Source of the DNA: Adineta ricciae
Taxonomy: Eukaryota > Rotifera > Eurotatoria > Adinetida > Adinetidae
DNA: 64,000 bases
Assembly (NCBI GenBank): GCA_905250025.1
Contig: CAJNOJ010000172.1
Location: forward strand, 51,115 to 115,114
Direction of reading: 5' to 3'
Both the position numbers and the translations under genes were made by a program. Numbering within the stretch: the stretch's first letter is position 1; every line of letters begins with the position of its first letter. The notes under the pieces were generated by a model. It worked only from the letters and a program-made list of their open reading frames with translations, did not search any database and was not told the DNA's origin. Positions 54,810 through 64,000 of the stretch are shown here, piece after piece.

Positions 54810-56242
54810 TGTCACCAGTGAAATCAAATCGTGGAAAATAATTTTAGTAAGAGGGACTATGAATGCGCATCAATTAAGGAGTAAAATAGATTTTCAGGGA
54901 AATCACATGAGTAATCTGTGTTTCAGCAAAGGAAAACCTATGCTGAAGTACTAGAACAATGTAGTTCCATTCGTTTCATGATTTATTGCAGAAAGCATAG
55001 AGTAAAATATTATGAAACCGATATAACATAGCACGCTTCACATAAAATACTATCCTCCACAGCCAAATAATACATCAAGTACTATTTTTGCCCTTCGCTG
55101 TAACTGCTCGCATTTGTATATCACAGTTATAATATTGTAAGAAACTAATCGGAAGTTAGCTGATAGCAGGGCTATGGATGTTTTAAAGTAAAATACTACA
55201 GCGTTCTTGTAGATTTCATAATTATCGTTAAAATCATCTGTTTAGGGATATTGAAAAGCGGTTTAACTTTTCCAATAAGCTAAACGTCTTGTTTCCTAAG
55301 AGAATCAATAACATTTAGTGTTTCGAAGGTTTTCCACGTTTTCTTATTTATTAAAATACCATGGGGTAATCAATTCATCGAAATGAATTGACAGCAAATT
55401 GTTAGAGCATCTCGATGAGGAAGCTGTCATTCTATTTATATGAAAGATGGTGAATGTTCTAACTCACCCTTCAACACAAAAACCAGATATGCAGCTTAGG
55501 GATAGCAATTTGACTTAACTTTAAATGTTCTAGTTAACGTCACCTCTGCAGTAAACCGTGGCTCAATTTTTTTATAGTTTTTGACTTTAAAAAGAAATAC
55601 AAGATCATGTGACTGTTTTTTTCAGGTTGAGAAACGATCATTTTTGTTTTTGTTTTATCTATCATTGAATAAGATTTGAAAAAATGAAACAAACACTGAG
55701 GATGCTGGATGAAGCTCTATCAGCAAACTATATCGTCGAACTTATTACAATCATCTGTTCTTTTTAACTAAAAAACGTCAAATGTTGCAAAACAATCAGT
55801 GAAAACTGACTGGGTAACATTTAGTGTTCTCGAAGGCAAAACATACATAATCAAAATGGACCTCTAATCTAAGCTGCAGTTTTTCATATTCCATTACAAT
55901 TTTTAGTAAAACAAACTAGTTTAGAGATGTTAAATCCTTCTCATGAAAATAGAATCGGTTTCCAAAGGAGCCAAAGCCATAAAAGATGTCCTGTTTTCAA
56001 TTTTTTAATTTACCATTGTAACTGTGAAAACAGAATTCACTGCGCATACGTATTCTAATGCCATCTATCTGTGCACGCCAACAATTCATACCAGTTGAAA
56101 TGATTACACGTCATTTGTTTTCGTCAAAAAATATATATAACTACATCATCACCATGAATTACTACTCGTAACGAACAAAACTAAATATTTTTCATCGCTT
56201 CCGGTTTCTACGGTACGGTCTGCTGCCCGATTGAAATACAAC
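54810..56242. other. Gene-poor region before the F-box/LRR gene
   Basis: AT-rich, non-coding as far as I can see. A TATATATAA string at about 56131-56139 lies roughly 105 bp before the ATG of the next gene and could be its TATA box. Confidence 0.45.
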
Positions 56243-57721
56243 ATGCACACATTTTCCACATTACCTGTCGAACTAGTTTATCGAATTATGGATCATCAAA
56301 ATGACCGGACGCTATTTTGTTCAATGCAAAATATTTGTCGACGGCTCAATCAGATCCTGAGTACTTACCAGCGATATCAAGTAAGTTTACTTCGTATCCT
56401 AAGATTCTTGTCGACTGTGCTATACATAAGCTTAATGGTATTTGATGTCGTAGATTCCCTCATAGGAAATCCCACACTAATTTCGTAATTCACAAACGAT
56501 TTCCTAGGATGAGACAATCACAGCCAGATGTCATATGAAATCCAGCATTCCTTCAATCGCTCCCTTTTGTTCTATGAACATGGAGGATCCATTCGACCGA
56601 TACGCGACCATGAACGAGCAAAACGCTTACTTATGCGTTACCATTTCTGCGTTGCACTAGTCCACCCAAAAATTGCATAAATTACAATTTCTGAGGGAAC
56701 TCATCTACTCACGCAAACAACATTGTACAGTTGCTTCACCTATGCCAATATTCATTCTCAACACGAGTACATCAAGTCCAGCTCCTACATTTCAGAAGAG
56801 CAGGACTTGGATTTCACTGCAGCGCGTCTTGACAAGAGAAATCTCATTACCACCAATACATATTGAACCTTATGTCCTGCTCTTTCCGATTACATCCTAT
56901 CACGGTACTCTCCTGTCTAGATTCTCGACGCAGCACTTCTTTCCGGAACAACAACAACTAGCATCATCATCCACCCGAAGAATTCACATCTACACCCAAC
57001 TCCTCCTTAAAAATCTACCCCACACCTAACTATTTCAAATCACATAGATCCCATCAGAAGTGCCATCAAAGATTTTCTTTACTACATCCGCTTTTCATTA
57101 TGTATTACCTCAATCCAGACACTCACTACCCTCAACGTCAGTCGGAACGGAATCAGTGCTGAAGGAGCACAACACATCGCGGATGCGTTGCGAATGAATA
57201 CGGTAATGTGGATCTCTTTTCATAGAAGGTGAAGCACTCAGTCTATCTCACACCTAAAGACACTCACCACACTTGACCTCTGGCGCAACGAAATCGGTGC
57301 TGAAGGAGCACAACACATTGCTTATGCGCTGCGAACCAATACAGTAATATTGATCTCATTTAATAGAAGATGGAGCACTCAGTCTATCTCACACCTACAG
57401 ACACTCACGACACTTGACCTCCGTGACAATCAAATCGGTGCTGAAGGGCCACAACACATTGCGGACGCCTTGCGAGCGAATACGGTAATATTGATCTCAT
57501 TTCATAGAAGATGAAGCACTCAGTCTATCTCACACCTACAGACACTGACCACACTTGACCTCGAAGGGAACGAAATCGGTGCTGAAGGAGCACAACACAT
57601 TGCTTATGCGCTGCGAACCAATACAGTAATATTGATCTCATTTAATAGAAGATGGAGCACTCAGTCTATCTCACACCTACAGACACTCACGACACTTGAC
57701 CTCCGTGACAATCAAATCGGT
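56243..57721 (+). CDS. F-box / RNI-type leucine-rich-repeat protein, cut by gap
   Basis: Exon 1 (56243-56380) encodes an F-box-like segment: TFSTLPVELVYRIMDHQND..FCSMQNICRRLNQIL. Exon 2 starts at 56508; the middle (56508-57118) is less clear and may contain unsplit introns or damage. From 57119 come LRR exons of exactly 84 nt: 57119-57202, 57260-57343, 57401-57484, 57542-57625 and a cut one at 57683-57721. Each encodes one 28-residue ribonuclease-inhibitor/NLR-type LRR (TLTTLDLRDNQIGAEG, QHIADALRANT), phase 0, separated by 57-nt introns. F-box/LRR proteins recruit substrates to SCF ligases; NLR-like functions are also possible. Base composition is GC-richer than its neighbours. It ends at N57722. 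Confidence 0.7.
57119..57721 (+). repeat. 141-bp tandem exon+intron repeat (LRR array)
   Basis: Unit starts at 57119, 57260, 57401, 57542 and 57683, all exactly 141 bp apart (84-nt exon + 57-nt intron). The last two units repeat the previous two: 57288-57439 appears identical to 57570-57721, a 282-bp offset. Confidence 0.88.
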
Positions 57722-57722
57722 N
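57722..57722. other. Collapsed assembly gap: LRR gene joined to whirlin-like copy
   Basis: A single N at which an LRR exon is cut mid-way and whirlin-like exon 2 begins mid-way; the join is artificial. Confidence 0.85.
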
Positions 57723-59003
57723 TCTCAATTACCATATTTTGAAAGAACAGTTCAGTTGAAATATTTCAGAAAAACAAAACGTTAATCGATTTATTTCTTC
57801 TTCAAATAATTTAGATTCGAATTCAAGTTGAAAAAGGAAAACGTCTTGGTTTAGTTATTCGTGGTGGTGCTGAATATGGTCTTGGAATTTTCATATCTGG
57901 TGTTGATAAAGGTTCTTTAAGTGATCAAGGTGGTCTTTGTATTGGTGATCAAATTTTATCAGTTAATGGAATTGATTTTCTTCATATAACACATACAGAT
58001 GCTGTACAAATTTTACGAAATCTTGATGAAATGATATTTCATTTAAGACAAATTAATAAATTACCTAAACCAAAAGAAGATATTCAATTGAAAAGTCCAA
58101 TTCCAATAAGAACAAATCGAATAATAAATTCTAAAAAGAATTTTATTGAACAAATTCTCAATGAAAATGATCAAATTTTAATGAAAAAGAATTTAAAAGA
58201 TTATTTAGAAGAAAAATTACAATTAGATGAATTTATCAAAGTCTTATTGGAAATTTTAAATAAACAAAATCAACAATTTCGAGTAAAAAAAAAAAGAAGA
58301 ATTTTTGATTTCTCATTTCAATTTCAATTTCTTTCATTCAGATTGAAATTATCGATTCAATTCGAAAATTTCTTCGTTCTAATGATTTAGATCGATTTGA
58401 TATTCAAATTTTAAAAGACGATTTAAATACTTTAAAGGTTTGTTTAACTAAAATATCTTCCAATCGATATAAAACTATTCCATTGTAGTAAAAGAAAAGA
58501 AAAAAAAAAGGTAAAATTATTCGTGTAAAAAAAAACCCATGTCATTTAAATGTTTATTGCTCGAATGTTTCTATTTGTCCATATTGCTTGATTGTATTTA
58601 ATAACAACAAATTTACTGACCAAAACTAACATTTTTATATTTATTTTCATTGAAATTCTTTTCTTTGATATTTTTAGTTATCACATGAACGAATTTTACA
58701 TCAATCTGTAACACCATCACGAATGTCAATGTCTTCACCAATGAATAATTTGGTTTGAAAACAAATTTTTCTCATTATTTTATTAAAATTTCATTTGTTT
58801 TTTCTTTTTTTCTAGTCAAAATCAGTAGAAAATTTAACAGATGAAAAGAATACACGATTGATTCGTCCAAAATCATTGATATTTAATAAAGAAATAAATA
58901 AACCAATTGAAAATGAATATTCTCCATTGATCGAAAGAAGATTTCAATCGATTTCCAATTCAAATTCTTTAAAAAAAGCCAAAAGTCTTCATAATCTTAA
59001 TCA
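57723..59003 (+). CDS. WHRN: Whirlin-like gene, internal fragment (copy B)
   Basis: Exons 57723-57749 (partial), 57815-58282, 58342-58437, 58678-58752 and 58816-59003 (partial), matching exons 2-6 of 20572-22873 in order, phase and length, with a few per cent base differences. Covers PDZ2 and the harmonin-homology region. PDZ1 and PDZ3 are missing because the pieces are cut by N57722 and N59004. Splice sites and frame are intact, so this looks like a second allele or recent copy, not a pseudogene. Confidence 0.85.
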
Positions 59004-59004
59004 N
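59004..59004. other. Collapsed assembly gap: whirlin-like copy joined to Rh copy
   Basis: In the complete block about 3.4 kb (22360-25797) lies between the sequences that meet here at one N. The membrane-protein and coiled-coil genes are missing from this copy. Confidence 0.85.
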
Positions 59005-60446
59005 TTTGTCCAGGTAAAATATTTTTTATCAAAGAACCTAAAGCAGAATCTTCAGCAACAAAATCTTTTGGCACATGCCAATTGAGACTATCATCAAAAT
59101 ACGAATCATTATCTGGTGAAGCAAAGATTGGTAAACGAAGAAATATACCAGTAAGTAATCCACCAACAATTGACATACCTAATGTTAAAACAAGACCAGC
59201 ACATTGATAACCAGCGTGAACACGAACTGATCGATTTAAACCACCACCCAAACATTGATCAGTTAAATTTTCTTGATAAAGTGATCTCCAAGGCATACTA
59301 GCAAGAACTATTCCAGCTAAACCTGATAAAACTCCAGGTAATCCATGTAAATTATGAACACCACATGTATCATGTATTTGAATTTTCTTTAATGATTCGA
59401 GAAGATATTTGTAACCTAATGTCGAAATTGTTCCTGCAACACTTCCAATGATCATAGCACCAAAAAGCCCAATTTCTTTATCAGAAACTGTTCCAACAGC
59501 CACACCTCCAGCTAATGTTGCATTTTGAATATGAATAATTTCTTCTTTACCTTTGCCAACAAATGCTGAAACAACGAATGTTAAAACAACCGAAGCACTA
59601 ATACTAACATATGTATTAACAATGGCACGTGTTCTTCCTTCTCCATATGCAGCACCAGCATTGAACGATGGCCAAAAACAAAATAAGAATAATGTACCGA
59701 TCATTGAAAAGATATCTGATGCATAACTTGAACTTTCTTTTTCTGATTCTACAACTCTTTTACGTTGAAGAGAATATGAAGCAGCTAAACCAAAATATGC
59801 ACCGAAAACATGAACATAAATTGATCTAAAAATCCATAAGTTCTCTTCATTTAAAAATAAATGACAAATTTTCAACTTACTCTCCACCATCATATGTACA
59901 AAAATAAGTTAAACCAATATATTCATTCCAAACTTGAATAACAACTTCAATCAAAGCCATAATAACTAATTGAGCAGGATTGGTTTTTCCAAGTACAGCA
60001 CCAAAGGAAATCAATACCGATGCACAAACGAAATCAGCATGAAGAAGACTTTTTACGTCAACAACAAATGTTTTCGCAGTAGAATTCCAATCGAAAACAT
60101 AACCACGAATTAAAATTGCCCATTCTAAGACAAATGCAGCAACTAAAAAGTTAAATGATACTGAAGAAAATGAATATCTTCGTAAAAATGTCATTAAAAA
60201 TCCAAAACCAATAAACATCATCACATGAACATCTTGAAAATATGGATAATAAAAATCCACATCACCTTCAGGTGGTGGACTATTTGATGTTGTTACATAA
60301 GAATTATTATCATGTTCAAAACCATAATCAGCGTGAACAGCATATAAAACAATAAATACACATTGAAAAATAACCAAAGCTATTGGAAACATATATTTTT
60401 TTGTCCAATATTTAAACATTTCTTTCATATCATCAAAATCAACCAT
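59005..60446 (-). CDS. Rh-type ammonium transporter, lacking C-terminal tail (copy B)
   Basis: Minus-strand exons 59881-60446 and 59005-59825, 55-nt intron. Nearly identical to 25500-27239, including both pore His motifs (VHVFGAYFGL, HNLHGLPG). It stops at N59004 just after NILPGQ, so the tail with its tandem repeat is not represented. Differences are mostly synonymous, indicating a functional allele or copy. Confidence 0.9.
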
Positions 60447-61364
60447 GTTTATGTTGGAAAAAGAATCTTTTTTGTTTTTCTTTGAAAATGATCTACTAAA
60501 AAGTTTTTTTATGAGAATAATCGTTAGGTTTTATATAGAAATTGAATGTAGGTGGTAGTATCTTTTTTTTCTCTTTCGATATATATTTTTTTTTATTTTC
60601 TACAAGGTCTAATCTTGCGAATCGGAATTTAACAATGTATTCAAATACAAAAAGAAACAAAAACAAATAAAAATGATGATTATTATTGAAGATTTTATTA
60701 TATGAATGTGTCAATTGATGATGATAATCAACAATTCAAATGAATCTGTCAGATCAATTACTTTAATTACAAAACAAAACAAATATTTTTCTCTTATTTA
60801 TCATATTTTGTTAACCCTTGACTCTCATTCTTAACATTTTCTTTTCAAATTGAAATCATATCTCTATTTTTGTTATTATTCGAACATTGATAAAGAATAT
60901 CAAATCATAAGTATTTAAATACGAAAGAAAAGAAATGATTTGTTTCATTGAAAGAAGAATCTACATATTTTTCATTGGATGAATATTATGATTGATCGAT
61001 ATCTTTTCATTTGACATGTATAAGCTGATCAATATTATATGAAAATCACTGTTGATAATAATGTGTTATTTTTTCTCTCTTCTTTTCTCATCTTGTTCAT
61101 TTATGAATAATTCATAAAAGATACGAAATGTCAAAAATAATCATCGGTTTGAGTCGATTGATTTGAAAAATGATGAGCATGACAAAAAATAATCTAAAGA
61201 GAGAAATCAATCATTCATTAAAGATTATCAACCAATCGAATGAAAGAGATTTTATCAATAAAAGAATAAATCTTTATCTTTATTAATCGAGGGTTTGGGG
61301 TTTATCGAAAAGAAAATTGGTTTATAAAGAAGGAAAAAAAAGTACTTGTTAAACTTTTGATGAT
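60447..61364. other. Intergenic region, copy of 27240-28113
   Basis: Collinear with its counterpart with small indels; no gene seen. Confidence 0.55.
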
Positions 61365-61905
61365 TTAATCGATGATTGATTGTTCACTTTCACTCATTAT
61401 CGTATCAATATCAATATTAAACTTTTCGGACTTTTTCCATTGTTGATAATAATAAATACCAACAAATATTGATATAATAATGAAAAATATCACAACAATT
61501 GACTAAAGAAATAAAAATATCTTTTCTATCATAGAAAAAGAAAGTTCGAAAAATTTTATGTAAATAGATTGGGAACTCACACACACCCTCTGTTTCTGTT
61601 TAGAATTGTTCTTACTGTAATATTATATTGATTTGAATGTTGTTTTTCATTTTGTTTTATTGAATTAATAGTTTGATTTCTTGTTAATATTTGAGATTCA
61701 TCTCGTAATAGATCATCTATTAATTGAATTTGTGTTGAACATGGTGATTTTTGTTGAATATCATTATTATGAAATAAAATCCAATGTACAAATGTTGAAG
61801 TTGAATAACAAAAAAATATGAGATGAATTTGTTTAAATGATTGTTCATAAAGAATATTTGTATTAATAAATTTAATCGAATTTTGTTTTGTTTGAATCCA
61901 TCGTG
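61365..61905 (-). CDS. Type I membrane protein, 3' part (copy B)
   Basis: Exons 61583-61905 (partial) and 61365-61502, 80-nt intron with donor GTGTGA and acceptor TAG in phase 0. It encodes the end of the extracellular part, the membrane segment (SIVVIFFIIISIFVGIYYY) and the tail. Here the splice is intact, unlike copy A at 28114. The signal-peptide exon is missing at N61906. Confidence 0.65.
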
Positions 61906-61990
61906 NCAACAACCGACGGGATTTTTCTAGTCGGATTCCAATGCAATTCCGTTCCCAAGAATCCGATCGGATTTGTTGACCTGGGTTATT
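61906..61990. mobile_element. N plus short GC-richer block with GACCTGGGTT end
   Basis: After N61906 about 80 bp contain CCGATCGG and end in GACCTGGGTT, the reverse complement of the left end of the element at 10046. The equivalent stretch of copy A has the first exon of the membrane-protein gene instead. It may be the end of a transposon of that family next to a gap. Confidence 0.4.
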
Positions 61991-62200
61991 CATTTGTGAA
62001 TAAACAAACCAAAAAGAACCTCGATTTCGAATTGAACAGAAGTACATCGAAATACATTATATTTCATCTAACATTAACTTTTTATTTTAATTTACGTAAT
62101 TTATTTTCCAATTCATATATTCAATAAAATCCTTTTTTTAATTTCAAAAATAAAATATGAAAAATAATCATAAAATGAATTTGTCCGTTTTTATTTCATT

Positions 62201-63099
62201 TTACATAATTGCTTTGATTGCATCAGGTCTTTTTCGAATTAAAAACATAATTAAATAAAGAACTAATGAAATAAGTGAGAAATAAAAAGCTAAAATTTCC
62301 ATTCCATAACACCATCCAACTTTAGTTTGATATGTTACAGTTGAATTTGTTTTTATTGACTGTTGAATTTTGATTGCAGTTGATGAATCTAAACAACAAA
62401 TCAATTTCTTATTGATTTTCTTTCAATTTAATTTTACCGTTATAATAAATCACTCGAATAATTGTCGAAGTAAATCGAAGTTCATTAGCATCTTCATCTA
62501 AATTTGATCCAGCTGATATTAATGTTATTAAAATGAATATAACAGCAACACATAAAAGACCATAACACATTGGAATTAACCATTTGACAATATAATCTTT
62601 TTTAACAAAAGCAACTAAATGTGATAAAAATACTAAAGCTCCCAATGCAAATGATGTTATTATTGTTGTTCCTAAAGTTAATTTTGTTCGAGGTAAATAA
62701 CTAATGAAAAGAAAAAGAAAAAAATTCCAATTAATTTAACTTTTTTTTTCTCTTTCAAATAAATTTTACTCGCATTTACAATAATTTTTATTAACATCTT
62801 TCATACTACATGCGATATCACCATATGTATTAATTACATCAAGACACACTGATGCATATTGAAGATTATTGACCATTATCATCTGATTTGGCATACAAAC
62901 TTTTGCTTGAAACGATGGATCATTTGAATTTTCTGNTTGTAATTCCTGTTGACCATGATGCAAATTGATTAAAACTTTCATCACAACCAATACAAGTAAT
63001 CTCTCTCCAATTGTGAAATGACATTGCAATTAGATGAAAAACTAATGTAATGATCACAGTAACAAAAGCAGCACTTCCTAAACGATCAAATCGCTTCAT
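62201..63099 (-). CDS. Claudin/PMP22-like four-span protein, internal gap (copy B)
   Basis: Exons 62770-63099 (with N62936), 62438-62700 and 62201-62388, same structure as 29950-30900. About 53 bases of exon 1 present in copy A are replaced by the single N at 62936, which breaks the frame artificially. The remaining sequence is close to copy A with conservative changes. Confidence 0.65.
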
Positions 63100-63318
63100 T
63101 TTAACGATGATTTTGTTTCAAAGTCACCAAGTCTTTTGAAAATATAAGAAGAAAAAACAAACAAGAGAGACGAAATCAATCATGCATAAAGTATGAATCA
63201 TTCATCAAATGATTTCATTCAACACGAAATTTTTCGAAAATTTATTTTACAAGAAAAATCGAAGACAAAACTAAAAAAACTAAATTGAATTGTTCAAAAG
63301 AAAAAAAGCTTTTGTTTT

Positions 63319-64000
63319 TTAATTGTTAATATCCACTTTTGATTGACGACGATAAGGAAAATTTGCAATGATAGTTTCAAGATTTTCTTTTCTAATTGTT
63401 ATTGTTTGACCATTATGAAACATTTCAGGTGCAATTTCTATTGTTATTTCCATCAAATCTTAATAAAAGAAAAAGATTTTTTCTTTTGAATTCAAAGTAA
63501 TAAAAAAATACTTTGTGTTTGAAGATGATCTCGTTTAGTAAATTGATTATTTGATAAATTATGTGATTGTTCTTTGTGATAATCAAGAGTTTTTTTAATA
63601 AAAATATTTTCTTTTTCAATACTAATTGTCATTCCTCGTTGAAGAAATTCAATTGGAATTTCAATATGAACATCTTTTGTTTCTAAAGAATCATTATAAA
63701 GATCTTTATAATTTCCTAAAATAGTTTTTTCATCATTTGAATTGCTTTTTCCAATTGTAATACTTTTTCCATTATCCAAATATTTTCCAGGAAATTCAAT
63801 TACAATTTGAACAAATTCTACATAAAAATTTGATTTATTTCAAAAGAATTTCTTAGAAGATAAATTGTAAATTCAACATACGATTATCATCAATAGTTGA
63901 TTCTAATTGATGAGTATTATTAACTAATTGAAGATCTTGTTGTTGTGTATCAATTAAACATAATCCATGAAATAATCGAATAAATTGTGGTGGTTTAGAT
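63319..64000 (-). CDS. Four-motif repeat protein, 5' end beyond window (copy B)
   Basis: Exons 63882-64000+ (cut by the window), 63512-63817 and 63319-63458, with the same lengths and phases as 31082-31935. Motifs EIPIEFLQRGMTISIEK, EFPGKYLDNGKSITIGK and EIAPEMFHNGQTITFRK-type units are present, so the repeat pattern is conserved between copies. Function unknown. Confidence 0.65.

Noticed and set aside
1-64000. CRISPR arrays, bacterial operons, rRNA genes
   Set aside because: No regularly spaced direct repeats with spacers and no rRNA signatures were seen; short spliceosomal introns show the DNA is eukaryotic nuclear.

Overview
The window looks like a eukaryotic nuclear scaffold, most likely from a bdelloid rotifer. 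The evidence is AT-rich, gene-dense DNA with very short introns (mostly 49-60 nt, GT..AG, many phase 0). It mixes ordinary animal genes (glycogenin, ECI2, whirlin-like, Rh ammonium channel, Nova-like, nuclear receptor, Nup88-like, class A GPCR) with gene types known from bdelloids: intronless DUR3-type urea transporter, bacterial-looking peroxiredoxin pair, TIR protein, ADP-ribosyltransferase-like/TPR fusion, and F-box/RNI-LRR array. Genus cannot be decided by eye.

Layout. 0-12 kb is accessory-like: two heat-shock-element clusters, DUR3 transporter, TIR protein, relics of a VIT-domain gene and of a small gene, hairpin MITEs, GC-richer insertions and two small genes. 11.4-20.5 kb holds a VIT/VWA gene followed by two tandem copies of a glycogenin(-)/ECI2(+) head-to-head pair; only the second ECI2 is complete. 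20.6-32 kb is a conserved block: whirlin-like, a membrane protein, a coiled-coil protein, Rh channel, a type I membrane protein, a claudin-like protein and a protein of four internal repeats. 33-49.3 kb continues gene-rich: Nova-like, nuclear receptor, tetraspan protein, two peroxiredoxins, a small hypothetical, Nup88-like, ART-like/TPR and a GPCR. 49.3-56.2 kb is gene-poor, with a GDSL-hydrolase pseudogene, a degenerate tandem repeat and a piggyBac-type MITE bounded by TTAA. 56.2-57.7 kb is an F-box/LRR gene whose repeats are each one 84-nt exon. 57.7-64 kb is a second, slightly diverged and patchy copy of 21.1-31.8 kb in the same orientation.

Runs of N (11965, 13518-13521, 16709, 57722, 59004, 61906, 62936) lie exactly where genes are cut or the copies change register. 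The duplicated blocks are therefore probably allelic contigs strung together with collapsed gaps, not true tandem duplications. Any gene touching an N should be treated as incomplete.

The main new-looking signals are: (i) an LRR array growing by an exact 141-bp exon+intron unit (84+57) and a 282-bp two-unit block; (ii) a 76-bp hAT-type MITE whose 8-bp target duplication is the 5' splice site of the intron it sits in; (iii) strong HSEs with no heat-shock gene in view; (iv) an ART-TPR fusion that has apparently lost most of its catalytic triad; (v) a small protein made of four copies of an unrecognised ~22-residue motif.
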